Part shown: positions 40,952 through 50,484 of the stretch, piece after piece
How the letters are laid out: each line of letters begins with the position of its first letter
How positions within the stretch are numbered: the stretch's first letter is position 1
Origin: JAFGDI01 sp963662515
Lineage (GTDB): Bacteria; Planctomycetota; Phycisphaerae; Sedimentisphaerales; SM23-30
Reading direction: 5' to 3'
DNA: 64,000 bases
Assembly: GCA_963662515.1 (NCBI GenBank)
Contig: OY759675.1
Span: 1,488,001 to 1,552,000 of the forward strand
Notes under the pieces: generated by a model
Told to the model about the DNA's origin: nothing
The model's database searches: none
The model's input: only the letters and a program-made list of their open reading frames with translations
Position numbers and translations under genes: made by a program

Positions 40952-43900
40952 ATGGTATTTTGTGAGCAATGTATTTTGGATAATAAAGTAAACTTTAAAA
41001 AAGGTTCAGACCTGCCAGCTAACAACTCAGATGGGTTGAGGCTCAAAATTGAGCCTCTGGAGTTCCGTCAGTTGCTTAGTGCTTCTGGCTTTGATATACT
41101 TCTGGTTGATGAGACTCTTGGTGATTCTCAGATGCTTATCGATTCAACTGATGCAGATGTTGTTGTGAATTTTGACCCTGCATCTGAAACTCCTCTTGAT
41201 ATTCTTGACCGGGTAAATGATCTGGCTGAATCAGTACGCGTATCGATAGATTCTCTTACTATTTTATCCCATGGTAGTGAGGGTGGCTTCTTTCTGGGTA
41301 ATGAGTTGATCACAGCTGATAATGTCTCATCTCTTGAAAGCAGTTTCAGATCTCTTACTGAGAGTTTTGCTGATAATGCCAGTATTTATATTGCCTCGTG
41401 TAATGCCGGAGCAGGACAAAGCGGTCAGTTTATTCTTGATGAAATAGCCTCCTATACCAGTGCCAATGTTTATGCATCTGATGATATTACCGGTGCAAGT
41501 GGTGATTGGGTATTGGAGGTAGCTTCTTTTGCCAGTCCGTATGTGTCTGTAAGTCCTTTTAACCAGGATATAATTGCTGGATACCAGTATGATCTGGCAC
41601 TTGCCAACAACCTTCTGGATAATGCTGAATTTGAAGAACCAGATTCAGGTCATATATCCAATGATTGGAGTCTCATACCCGGCTGGAGCAGTGATGGCGT
41701 TACAACTGATTCCGGTGTTCAGCAAATGTTCCCAGGGCAGGGGTATTCTGCTGTGATCAGAGATATTGATCCAAGTTTCTATCAGACTACTACAACGAAC
41801 ATTGCGGCTGACGAGGTATATACTCTCAAATTCAGAGCTACTGATACATGGACTGATATCGAATGTAATGGTTCAAATGATCCGGGTAATGCTGTCATAA
41901 ATGCCACGATCTATTATGAAGATAATGGGGTGAGAGTTCCTTTGTCTTCGTATTCTTTTTCACAGTTAAGAAGTTCATTTTCTCAAATGGAACCTTCTGA
42001 GTATGTTATAACATTTGACACTGCTGACAATCCGGCGGCTATCGGTAAAAAAATCGGTGTGGAGTTTGATAATGTAACTCCCAGCCCGGTACCAAGTCTA
42101 AGCTGGATCATGATCGATGATGTCAGTCTTACCCCAGAGAGTAATACAGTTCTCACCAGAGATTTTTTCAATGTTGGTGACATTAACCCGCTTAACCTTA
42201 CTACTATAAATGATACTGTTAATGGTGTTGATGTTAATTATGAGATTGTCAGTGCCAATGGACATTACTTCCAAAAGCATAGCGATACAGTCATTACAAA
42301 CTCAGCTTTGAAAGATATCTTCAAGCTTACATCTGATACAGCTGTTGAGTATATGAATCTCAATGCCAGCGCATTACAGGCTCAGATCGATCTTTCCTGG
42401 CAGACTACAGATCAGTCTGTTTATCTGGTATTGACCGATATTGATCTTGATATTGACAGAGTTACATTGCAGGATGCATTTGGTAATCCGCTCAATTCTC
42501 AGTGCTATGTTGGTACTTATGACCCGGCATCTGAGGCCAATGCCAGTCCTCGGTATAATTATGATCCTGCCACTGGTATTTTTATTAATACGGTTAATGA
42601 ATGGACAGGGGAGTACTTCAGCGTATTTGATATTAGTGGTCTGGAAGATATTTCGATTCTGGCTGGCGGAACCCCGGGTGCTAATACCAGTTTTTATGGT
42701 TATGCTTTGTTTGTGGTTGATAATCAGGGTCCCGACGCTACAAACGATACTGCTTCTACCAATGAAGATATTGCCAAGGTGATCAATATCTTTGCCAATG
42801 ACTCTGATCCTGATGGTAATGGATTGTCAATCAGTGCAATAACTCAACCGGATCATGGTGCTATTGTTGATAATGGTAATGGTACAGTTACCTATACTCC
42901 TGATGCTGATTATTATGGAGTCGATAGTTTTATTTATACCATAATTGACAATGAGGGCAGTAGCAGTTCTGCAACAGTTACGATTAATGTCCTTGCTGTT
43001 AATGATAATCCTGTTGCTCGGGCAGATTATATGACGGTCTCTGAAGATGTGACAACAATTTCGCTTAATTTGTTGGCTAATGATTCAGATAAAGAGAATG
43101 ATACAATTACTATATTATCAGTAGCAAATGGTCAACATGGTACTGTAGTTAATAATGGCGACGGCACAATTTCATATATACCCTTTGAGAATTATTATGG
43201 CTCAGATAGTTTTACTTATATCATCACAGATCAATATGGTTCTACATCTGCTGCTATTGTTGATGTTAATATTCTTCCTGTTGAAGATAGTCCTGTTGCT
43301 GTAACTGATAATATATCTTATATTGGCAACAGAGTCATTTTTCCCGATTTGCTGGCAAATGATTATGATCCTGATGGTGATCAGATAGTTGTGGTTTCAG
43401 TTGATACTCCTGAACATGGTTTTCTGACTACTGATTATCTGGGGCGTACTGTATATGTTATGCATAATACTTTTTATGGTACAGAGATTATCAATTATTA
43501 TATTTCTGATGCTAATGGTAATATTGCTCAGGGGCAGTTGCTTATAACCAATAATAATATCCCTGTTCTCAGACCAGATACTCCAATAGTACAGCCAGAT
43601 GATAATGCTGATAATGATAGTATTTCAGATGTGTCTGATAGCTCTGACGGCAGTATAAATGCTGATAATATTCTTACCGGTGACTCAGGTGTTAATATAG
43701 AGTTGGATAATTCTGTCGATCAGGATTTTACTGACCTGCCTGACAGTGATGAGCCTGTTATAGATGCCCCGGTACTTCCAGATAGTACCAATTCATTTGT
43801 ATCTCAGGAAATAAAATTGCCTGAAGTTGTTTCGAATGATATGCTTATCAACAGCCCGTCAATCAGCCCTGAGATCAATACTGACAATACCACAACGGTA

Positions 43901-44626
43901 TCTGATGACCAGGCTCCGCTCAATTCTGGTTTAGTCCTTAATTTGGCCACTAATAATGCAATTCAGAATCAGACCAATAGTGACAGCAGAGATAATGATA
44001 TGGTATTGGAAGATGCCGGCGATCAGCAAGTTGGCTCTCAAGAAGATTTGCAATCAGATGATACTGATAACATAGAAGAAAATGAGGCTGAAAATGGTAG
44101 TAATCAAAAGAACGGAGATGCTGTAAATGATAAAGCCGCGGGTTCTTTCTGGGAACGCGCCGCTAATGAAAGTAATAAAATCACTCTTCTAAAAGATACA
44201 GGTATGGCTATCAATATTGCGGATAAAGATATGGTCAAAAAGGCAGATATTGACTTAATAATGTCTGATTTAGGACTTATTGCCGGGTTAGCTGATGATG
44301 TTATTGTAAGTCCGATGCAGGATGAACTTACTGCTGTTGTTCTTAATAAACAGGTTAGTAATTTTAATAATGCCGCTGATAGTTATAAGCCAGAATCACT
44401 TGAGTTGCCCGAAATGGATGTAACTCTGGTTGGTGGAGCGGTCACTTCGGTAGCGGCAGGTATTGCTTTAGCTCAGAGTGGTCTTTCCATTGCGGCAGTA
44501 TCTAAATCTTACGCTATTATTACTGCTATTGACCCTACTCCTCTTATAAAAAGCCTTACTCTTTCGGCAGGCAGTACTGCCATAGCAGGCCTCAAAGGTC
44601 TCTCAGTCGATAAGATCGTTAAATAG
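40952..44626 (+). CDS. Large surface protein: LEPR-type N-terminus, DUF4347 and tandem Ig-like repeats
   Basis: A 1224-residue protein. Near residue 35 it has IEPLEFRQLLSA, the planctomycete N-terminal motif usually written LEPRxLLSA. Residues about 47-205 form a DUF4347 domain with ILSHGSEGGFF and IYIASCNAGAG. A lectin-like stretch follows (about 218-400), then tandem cadherin/Ig-like repeats from about 590 to 860, each with NDxDPDG and TYTPDADYYGxDSFxYTI. Residues about 860-1130 are Asp/Ser/Asn-rich, and a hydrophobic stretch (LVGGAVTSVAAGIALAQSG) lies near the end. It is probably secreted and adhesive or matrix-forming. The start has no clear Shine-Dalgarno. No operon partner. Confidence 0.88.
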   Translation: MVFCEQCILDNKVNFKKGSDLPANNSDGLRLKIEPLEFRQLLSASGFDILLVDETLGDSQMLIDSTDADVVVNFDPASETPLDILDRVNDLAESVRVSIDSLTILSHGSEGGFFLGNELITADNVSSLESSFRSLTESFADNASIYIASCNAGAGQSGQFILDEIASYTSANVYASDDITGASGDWVLEVASFASPYVSVSPFNQDIIAGYQYDLALANNLLDNAEFEEPDSGHISNDWSLIPGWSSDGVTTDSGVQQMFPGQGYSAVIRDIDPSFYQTTTTNIAADEVYTLKFRATDTWTDIECNGSNDPGNAVINATIYYEDNGVRVPLSSYSFSQLRSSFSQMEPSEYVITFDTADNPAAIGKKIGVEFDNVTPSPVPSLSWIMIDDVSLTPESNTVLTRDFFNVGDINPLNLTTINDTVNGVDVNYEIVSANGHYFQKHSDTVITNSALKDIFKLTSDTAVEYMNLNASALQAQIDLSWQTTDQSVYLVLTDIDLDIDRVTLQDAFGNPLNSQCYVGTYDPASEANASPRYNYDPATGIFINTVNEWTGEYFSVFDISGLEDISILAGGTPGANTSFYGYALFVVDNQGPDATNDTASTNEDIAKVINIFANDSDPDGNGLSISAITQPDHGAIVDNGNGTVTYTPDADYYGVDSFIYTIIDNEGSSSSATVTINVLAVNDNPVARADYMTVSEDVTTISLNLLANDSDKENDTITILSVANGQHGTVVNNGDGTISYIPFENYYGSDSFTYIITDQYGSTSAAIVDVNILPVEDSPVAVTDNISYIGNRVIFPDLLANDYDPDGDQIVVVSVDTPEHGFLTTDYLGRTVYVMHNTFYGTEIINYYISDANGNIAQGQLLITNNNIPVLRPDTPIVQPDDNADNDSISDVSDSSDGSINADNILTGDSGVNIELDNSVDQDFTDLPDSDEPVIDAPVLPDSTNSFVSQEIKLPEVVSNDMLINSPSISPEINTDNTTTVSDDQAPLNSGLVLNLATNNAIQNQTNSDSRDNDMVLEDAGDQQVGSQEDLQSDDTDNIEENEAENGSNQKNGDAVNDKAAGSFWERAANESNKITLLKDTGMAINIADKDMVKKADIDLIMSDLGLIAGLADDVIVSPMQDELTAVVLNKQVSNFNNAADSYKPESLELPEMDVTLVGGAVTSVAAGIALAQSGLSIAAVSKSYAIITAIDPTPLIKSLTLSAGSTAIAGLKGLSVDKIVK

Positions 44627-44647
44627 GCGTTCGCTTATGCTTTTTGC

Positions 44648-45616
44648 CTACATATCTGGCAATATTAAATCTGCCGGGTCAAGGGCTGGTTTGGCTTTTT
44701 GGGGATGGACCAGATCTTCATCGCTCAGGAATTGATATTTGCCTTTATATTGTCGGGCCAGGTTCTGTAATTTGCTTTCGTTGGAAATACTGCCGCAGAG
44801 GATGACATTTATCGGTGCGGGCGATTTTAGATTATGTTGGGCCGTAGCCAGAACGGGAGTTATTATGTCGGCATCAAAATCGCCATCAGTGAATAAATAG
44901 ATAAGATTGGGTGACTGGTGATCGAATGTTTCGCTGCCAAAGCCGGCATGGATCGCATTGAGCAGGGGCCGCCACGACTCTGTACCGGGACTGATGCGTC
45001 GAATATCAATGGTATTGATATATTCTATGGCCCTGAGCCTGCTAGTCTTGCCGGCACGAGTGAGCTTACCCTGGGCAAATACCTCAGGGGTCTCATTGCA
45101 ATAGAAAACGATCTGGAAGTACTGATCGGGCGCCAGTTGTGAAATAGAATCCTGCAGTTCCTTTTTGATATATTCTATGGCCATTATCATACTGCCGGAT
45201 ATGTCAACCAGATAGCAGATACGCTGGCCTTCGCCGCTCAGGCCAAAGAACGAGCTGCGTGAAGGGCCGATGGGCCGAAAATCTGCCGGTTTGCCGCTTT
45301 CTTTCGGTTTCTCAAGCGTTATAGCTGAGATATTACCGGCGGCCTGAGCCATGAAGTCACTGAGATCGTGTTTAGCCACTGGTAACGGTCCCGGCCCCAA
45401 AGTCAGATCCTGCTTTTGGAGCGGGGCCGGCTCCTGGAGCTGAGCGGCTGGTGTAACTGATATGATTTTAGCCGGCGGAGTATTATCTGTCTCTGGTCCG
45501 ATCCCTTTGCCTGTGGTGAACAGTAATGCCAGAATTATGGCCAGATGTAAAAAAGCTGACAGTATCCAGCTTCCTTTGCTGCTGCTGGCTGTTATATTTC
45601 CCGGGATCCTTTTCAT
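44648..45616 (-). CDS. Membrane-anchored von Willebrand factor A domain protein
   Basis: A 322-residue protein. One N-terminal membrane helix (WILSAFLHLAIILALLFTT, about 17-35) is followed by a Pro-rich linker (to residue 125) and a vWA domain (about 130-310) with the MIDAS DISGSM and LFTDGDFD. The TonB-like arrangement of helix plus Pro-rich linker suggests it spans part of the periplasm. It starts 9 bp after the secretin stop with an AGGTG ribosome site, so the two are co-transcribed. This suggests a role in the secretion apparatus or in its substrate chain; that is inference. Confidence 0.85.
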   Translation of the reverse strand: MKRIPGNITASSSKGSWILSAFLHLAIILALLFTTGKGIGPETDNTPPAKIISVTPAAQLQEPAPLQKQDLTLGPGPLPVAKHDLSDFMAQAAGNISAITLEKPKESGKPADFRPIGPSRSSFFGLSGEGQRICYLVDISGSMIMAIEYIKKELQDSISQLAPDQYFQIVFYCNETPEVFAQGKLTRAGKTSRLRAIEYINTIDIRRISPGTESWRPLLNAIHAGFGSETFDHQSPNLIYLFTDGDFDADIITPVLATAQHNLKSPAPINVILCGSISNESKLQNLARQYKGKYQFLSDEDLVHPQKAKPALDPADLILPDM

Positions 45617-45625
45617 ATTTGAGTA

Positions 45626-47938
45626 TTATTTCACCTGCGTATCAGGCTCTGTCGTTTCCTGCTCTGGTTGTGTTTCTGTGGGCTCGGTAGTGATGTTTAT
45701 TGTCGGTTTATTGCTGTAGCGGGGCACAGAGGGGGTGTCCTGCTGTTTTAACGGCTCCATCTCTCGACCTTCTCTCATTTCGCTATTCGATCTGGTTCGC
45801 TGGTCATTGGTCATATTCAAAAACTCTTCCGGTTCCTGCAGAATATGAGGGGTGAGGAAGATAATCATTTCGATCTTCTCCCGCTTTTTACTGGTATGTT
45901 TAAATAGCAGGCCAAGTAAAGGAATATCTCCTAAAAACGGGACTTTCTCCTCAACTTCATTGATCCGGTCTCCGGTGAAGCCGGCCAGACATACCGTCTG
46001 ACCATTCTTTATGCGCAGATTAACCTTGGCTTCCCGTTTATTAATGATCTGGGGTTTATAGCTTTCTGAGATCTGGAAGGTTTCAGTGCTTATATCATCT
46101 ACGGCCTGTAATATTTCCAGTGAGACATAGTTGTCAGGATGTATCTGGGGCTTGACTTTCAGACGCGTACCGATATCTTCATATTCCACCTTGCTCATAT
46201 AGGCCTGTTCATATCTGGTTTCTATGCTTTTGAGTATAGGCACTTTGTTACCAAGTGATATCTCTCCTTCGACATTATTTTTTGTTACCAGGTGCGGACG
46301 GGAAACTACATCAATATTGCCATCGGTTACCATGGCCTTAAGGCTGAGTTTGAAATCCTCATCAAGCACTTCATAGGATAAGCCCGGAATACTGCCAAAG
46401 CCATCAAAGGCCGTACCGACAGTATAGTCGCCATTGGCATAATTAAGCTGAACTCCTGATTCATTGAGCTTGCTCTTATTTACCTGGGTTATAAATACCT
46501 CAATATAAACCATCTTTTCGGCTACATCGAGCTGGGCCACCATTTGCATGATCTTGGGGAAATTGCGGGAAAAGGTATATACTATCAGGGCATTCCTTAT
46601 TTCATCGGCCACGATGGTATATTCGCTTTCGCTTACCAGGGCCAGCGACTTACTTATTCTGCCCAGCAGGCTTTCATCAACCAGGCCAGAGCGGCTCAGG
46701 GTGTCTTTTATCTTATCGGTACTCAGGTCGGCATTGCCCGCCTTGACATTTTCTTCCTGTTGTTCGGCTGGTACTTCCTGTTTGGCTTCCCGGTATATCT
46801 GGTTGAGCAGATTGGTAATATCTTTGGCATTGGCATAGGCCAGCGGGATAAAACGAAGCTCTTTCTGATCTATGTCGAATTTGTTCTTTAATTCATCTAT
46901 TATCTGGAAGATAGTTTCATCCTGAGTTTCAACGGTAATGATATTGTTCTGTTCTTCAACGGCTATGTATTTGTCTTTCAGATTGGGATTATTGGCCATA
47001 AGGTTCTGGAACGCTTCGGCGCTTATATAGTTTAAGGTTATGTATTTCTGGATCACTGGCGGCCCGGCCGGGGTAAGGTCCAACTCTTCCTTGATAACTT
47101 TTTCCATATCATCTATGACGAAATCAGGGCCTTCTATTACTATTTTCCGCTGTTTGGGGTGTTTGGTTATCTTATATACCTTTCTCGCTCTTTCTTCTGC
47201 GGTGGCATTAGGAGCAGCCAGATATACTTCCCGCAGATAAGTTATCATCTCATCAGTAACGGCATTATTTACATCTACGCTTCTGATCACGATCTCTGGC
47301 ATATTGGCCTGCAATAGCGAGGACACATCACTGCCGGGCAAGGGCGTTTGCTCGCTTTTTTTAACCTTGACAGGCTGACCTAAGGGAATATCTATTTCTG
47401 ACAGATATAACTGGATCTCTTTTATTACCTTTTCCGGGCCTCTCACTATTATTGAATCGCCATTGGGGTGGGGCTCGATCAGGCTGGGTTTCTGATTCTT
47501 TTCGCCTTCAGTTCCAGTGGTCATAAACCGCTTTTTAAGGATCTCAACAGCCTGATCGGGCTTGAGATTACTCAACTTGATTACCTGATCTATGTCCTGG
47601 ATCTGAGTAATATTAACTATCTGGCCATTAGCTACTGCTTTGCGATTCTGCTTTTGCAGGACCTCATTCAGAAGCAACATCATACCTGATACATCAACCT
47701 TTTCCCGGCTTATCAGGGTGATGGGGCCTGATACAAGATCTACACCATCAAATTGTACATGGTAAGTCTCTGACAGCATCTGGAACAGTTGTTTGGGTTC
47801 GAGATCCGGGTAATAGCAGCTCGCCCTTACAGTTGATTCACTGTTTACCACAGGGTTTTGGGCTTCTTGACTGTAACTTATTGCTGGAAAGATAAATACG
47901 GAAAATAACAGGCCTGTCAATAATACTTTGAACTTCAT
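45626..47938 (-). CDS. gspD: Type II secretion system secretin (GspD-like)
   Basis: A 770-residue outer-membrane channel subunit. The signal peptide is MKFKVLLTGLLFSVFIFPA, cleaved near ISYS. Periplasmic N0-N3 domains (about 40-460) include repeats of the type IKLSNLKPDQAVEILKKRF and RFIPLAYANAKDITNLLNQIY. The secretin domain (about 500-700) contains VYIEVFITQVNKS and the pore-lining VPFLGDIPLLGLLFKHTS, ending in IFLTPHIL. A Thr/Glu/Pro-rich C-terminal tail of about 55 residues follows. AGGAG supports the start. It is coupled with the vWA protein. No gspC, F or L is next to it, but an ATPase and a pseudopilin elsewhere in the window fit the system. Confidence 0.94.
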   Translation of the reverse strand: MKFKVLLTGLLFSVFIFPAISYSQEAQNPVVNSESTVRASCYYPDLEPKQLFQMLSETYHVQFDGVDLVSGPITLISREKVDVSGMMLLLNEVLQKQNRKAVANGQIVNITQIQDIDQVIKLSNLKPDQAVEILKKRFMTTGTEGEKNQKPSLIEPHPNGDSIIVRGPEKVIKEIQLYLSEIDIPLGQPVKVKKSEQTPLPGSDVSSLLQANMPEIVIRSVDVNNAVTDEMITYLREVYLAAPNATAEERARKVYKITKHPKQRKIVIEGPDFVIDDMEKVIKEELDLTPAGPPVIQKYITLNYISAEAFQNLMANNPNLKDKYIAVEEQNNIITVETQDETIFQIIDELKNKFDIDQKELRFIPLAYANAKDITNLLNQIYREAKQEVPAEQQEENVKAGNADLSTDKIKDTLSRSGLVDESLLGRISKSLALVSESEYTIVADEIRNALIVYTFSRNFPKIMQMVAQLDVAEKMVYIEVFITQVNKSKLNESGVQLNYANGDYTVGTAFDGFGSIPGLSYEVLDEDFKLSLKAMVTDGNIDVVSRPHLVTKNNVEGEISLGNKVPILKSIETRYEQAYMSKVEYEDIGTRLKVKPQIHPDNYVSLEILQAVDDISTETFQISESYKPQIINKREAKVNLRIKNGQTVCLAGFTGDRINEVEEKVPFLGDIPLLGLLFKHTSKKREKIEMIIFLTPHILQEPEEFLNMTNDQRTRSNSEMREGREMEPLKQQDTPSVPRYSNKPTINITTEPTETQPEQETTEPDTQVK

Positions 47939-48151
47939 TTACTCGGTCTCCTGTGTCTGGTTGTCGTTGGTATATATGTATCATATTAACACATATTTAG
48001 CAAGATATTTGTCTTTCCCTGAACTTGTCTTTAATAGTCTGTAAAAAATCCTTGTCTTAATCTCATCCGGCAGCTAAAATCTTACGGTTATTGTTCTTAA
48101 ATGAGATTGTGCTTTGCCGCGCGTATTCGCTAAGAAAGAGAGGCCAGGAAC

Positions 48152-48514
48152 ATGCAAGTTGGCGAACCAAAAATTGAAGTGACCCATCACGATGGCGTTG
48201 TCCATGTGGAACTGCTCAAAGAAGAGATACTCGATGAGTCGGTTATTACTTCTATTACTGATACTATCTTGAAATTGATCGATGATAATCAGGGGCTTAA
48301 CCTTCTGATCAGCTTCCAAAAGGTTAAACACTTCAGCTCCAGTGCTTTAGGCATGCTTATCAGAATTCACAAACGCATCGAAGAGGGCAATGGCAAGTTA
48401 CGCCTGTGCAATATTAACCCTGCTTTGTATGAGATCTTTGTAATTACCAAGCTCAATAAGCTCTTTATGATCTTTGAAAAGCAGGATCAGGCGATAATGA
48501 GTTTTGACAGATAA
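48152..48514 (+). CDS. STAS domain anti-sigma factor antagonist
   Basis: A 120-residue SpoIIAA-like protein. The motif KHFSSSALGMLIRIHKR near residues 63-80 holds the serine that an anti-sigma kinase phosphorylates in partner-switching systems. The fold pattern of beta strands before it (VVHVELLKEEI) and the C-terminal helix agree with STAS. It is the first gene of a run of STAS, HATPase and STAS genes, 46 bp before the kinase gene. An inverted repeat AATCTCAT (48059-48066) with ATGAGATT (48101-48108) lies in its upstream region. The sigma factor that is finally controlled is not in this window. Confidence 0.87.
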   Translation: MQVGEPKIEVTHHDGVVHVELLKEEILDESVITSITDTILKLIDDNQGLNLLISFQKVKHFSSSALGMLIRIHKRIEEGNGKLRLCNINPALYEIFVITKLNKLFMIFEKQDQAIMSFDR

Positions 48515-48560
48515 TGCTCATTTCGTGTAACACTCTATATTAAAAGTATTTATATCTCGC

Positions 48561-49004
48561 ATGAATAGCTGTGCCTCACTTTTATCTATTATGACAGACA
48601 GACAATACACAGAATTAACCGTTGCCAGCAGCCTGGAGGAGGTCAGGGGGGTAGAAAACCAGATACTCTCTGCCGCCGGGGCCGTTGGCTTTAATGCAGC
48701 CGATATGTTTGCTATCCGGCTTTGCCTGGAAGAGGCATTGACTAATGCCGTCAGGCATGGTAATGGCGGCGATGGCTCTAAATTTGTTAAAGTTAAGTAT
48801 TTTCTATCCCAGACCTTACTGGAGATCTTTGTTGAGGATCAGGGCAAAGGTTTTAATCCGGGTGATGTACCTGACCCCAGGTCTCAGGAAAATATCTCCC
48901 GGCCGGGCGGCAGGGGGCTGCTGCTTATGAATGCTTATCTTGACCAGCTCGACTATCTTGGAAGAGGTAATATTGTACACATGATTAAAAAGAGGAGCGT
49001 TTAG
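48561..49004 (+). CDS. Anti-sigma regulatory factor, RsbW-like serine kinase
   Basis: A 147-residue GHKL ATPase of the HATPase_c_2 type. The N box is LCLEEALTNAVRHGN near residue 55, and the G1 box DQGKGFNP and G2 RPGGRGLLLM follow. These proteins bind a sigma factor and phosphorylate STAS antagonists, or, when linked to response regulators, act as a switch for general stress or biofilm. ATG at 48561 or at 48591 are both possible, since neither has a clear Shine-Dalgarno. The 7-bp gap to the second STAS gene and the first STAS gene upstream make this a complete partner-switch module. Confidence 0.88.
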   Translation: MNSCASLLSIMTDRQYTELTVASSLEEVRGVENQILSAAGAVGFNAADMFAIRLCLEEALTNAVRHGNGGDGSKFVKVKYFLSQTLLEIFVEDQGKGFNPGDVPDPRSQENISRPGGRGLLLMNAYLDQLDYLGRGNIVHMIKKRSV

Positions 49005-49011
49005 TTCACTC

Positions 49012-49359
49012 ATGAGTGATTTTCATATAAACATCTCTAAAAATGGCTCTGCTTCTGTTATTTCACTTATCGGTCAGGCCGATATGATGGAAATTGAGCG
49101 GCTGGACAAAGCTTTTAATCAGATCATCGATCACCAGGGCGGTAATATTGTCGTTGACCTTTCCGGGCTTGATTTTATTTGTAGTGTTGGTCTTAGTTCT
49201 TTGATCAGGGCCTACCGTAAATGTAATGCCGCCGGTACCCATTTTGTACTTTGCTCTGTTCCGGTTATGATACAACGGCTGCTGAATACTACCCAGCTTG
49301 ATAGCTTCTTTGTTGTATATGATGACCAGAATACCGCTTGTTGTCAGCTTAACGGCTAA
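49012..49359 (+). CDS. STAS domain anti-sigma factor antagonist (second copy)
   Basis: A 115-residue protein with the STAS motif IVVDLSGLDFICSVGLSSLIRAYRKC; the phospho-acceptor would be the Ser of CSVGLSS. It begins 7 bp after the kinase gene. It is only distantly related to the STAS protein encoded at 48152, so the two may be substrates with different roles. Cys-rich C-terminus (NTACCQLNG). A STAS, HATPase and STAS gene order is known from partner-switching clusters in many phyla. Confidence 0.88.
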   Translation: MSDFHINISKNGSASVISLIGQADMMEIERLDKAFNQIIDHQGGNIVVDLSGLDFICSVGLSSLIRAYRKCNAAGTHFVLCSVPVMIQRLLNTTQLDSFFVVYDDQNTACCQLNG

Positions 49360-49389
49360 TAGAAAATAAGGTAAGAAAGAGAGAAAATC

Positions 49390-50076
49390 GTGCCTGCCAG
49401 ATTCCCCTTTATATGTTTCTGTTTCTTTGTTATAGCCCTGTCTTTTTTGACAGGCTGTAAGAGTTCTACTTCTGTTACGCAACCGCTAAAGCCTACTTTT
49501 GAGCAGGTTTTTGAATTAGAAAGTAATAATAAAGTATCTATTAAGCCGCTTGATGAGCAGACAATAGCCTCGCTCAGAGATGTTAAATATCCGCAATGGC
49601 TTCCTCTTATTGAAAAAGAAGGGAGCAGGAAGTGGGAGGGCATCATTATCCATCATTCTGCCTCAGATTTTGGTGATGCTACTACCATGGACAAATGGCA
49701 TAAAGAGCAGGGACTTGATGAGCTTGGCTATCATTTCGTTATTTGCAATGGCATAAATGCTATGGCTAAAAGAGATGGCGAGGTCGAGGTCGGGTACCGC
49801 TGGATGCAGCAGAAACATGGCGCCCATTGCCGGGTTAGCGTAACTGATGATAATTACTGGAATGAACACTATATTGGCATTTGCCTGGTAGGAAACTTTG
49901 AGAAAAACGCTCCTACCGAGCAGCAGTATAAATCACTGGCAAACCTGATCGAGTTTCTTTCTGACCGATACGGCATAACCCCGGATAAGATAGTTGGTCA
50001 CAATGAGGCTGAAAATGGCGGTACGCTCTGCCCGGGCAGAAAGTTCTCCTGGCAGAAAATTGGGTTAGGCAGGTGA
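49390..50076 (+). CDS. Lipoprotein N-acetylmuramoyl-L-alanine amidase (Amidase_2/PGRP fold)
   Basis: A 228-residue protein. The N-terminal PFICFCFFVIALSFLTGC is a lipoprotein signal with the lipobox LTGC, so the protein should be anchored to a membrane from outside. The catalytic domain (residues about 78-220) has IIIHHSASDFGD with the first zinc His and GYHFVICNG; the second His and the Cys ligand are in GHNEAENGGTLCPG. Such enzymes cleave the bond between muramic acid and the stem peptide. The start is GTG at 49390 after AAGAGAG. It follows the STAS gene by 30 bp, so cell-wall turnover may be co-regulated with the partner switch. Confidence 0.9.
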   Translation: MPARFPFICFCFFVIALSFLTGCKSSTSVTQPLKPTFEQVFELESNNKVSIKPLDEQTIASLRDVKYPQWLPLIEKEGSRKWEGIIIHHSASDFGDATTMDKWHKEQGLDELGYHFVICNGINAMAKRDGEVEVGYRWMQQKHGAHCRVSVTDDNYWNEHYIGICLVGNFEKNAPTEQQYKSLANLIEFLSDRYGITPDKIVGHNEAENGGTLCPGRKFSWQKIGLGR

Positions 50077-50080
50077 TAAT

Positions 50081-50350
50081 ATGGCTTCAGGTGATTATTC
50101 AAAATATCAGCAAAAGGTTATCAATAACTATTATCAAAATATCGATGCTATTTCCATTCAGCGGCTGCAAGAGCTTATTACCGAGCTTTATCTGGCGGAA
50201 ACCGAAAAAAAGGCCGACCAGCTCTGGCAAAGAGTTCATAAAGCTATGCTGAATGTCAAGGTTCATCCAGATATAATTAACCATATTATGACCAGGAGAG
50301 ATGTCCAGGTTCTCGCACGCAATGTCGAACAGTGGCAAAAGAAAAAGTGA
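50081..50350 (+). CDS. Small all-helical protein of unknown function
   Basis: An 89-residue hydrophilic protein that I do not recognise by name. It begins 4 bp after the amidase stop and is therefore translated with it. The composition (SIQRLQELITELYLAETEKKADQLWQRVHKAML) indicates helical hairpins, and the Lys-rich end has no motif. No signal peptide. Conservation of the gene pair with the amidase would help decide its role. Confidence 0.65.
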   Translation: MASGDYSKYQQKVINNYYQNIDAISIQRLQELITELYLAETEKKADQLWQRVHKAMLNVKVHPDIINHIMTRRDVQVLARNVEQWQKKK

Positions 50351-50484
50351 TCCTGCCGGCAGGTCTGGCATGACTCTCTCCTGTATTACATGAGCTGGGC
50401 AAAACTGCCTTGGTATCAGATTCTTCTTGCTTACACCGATTTTATTCTGGACAAAACAGGGCTCTTTAGTCGATAATCCCGTCT

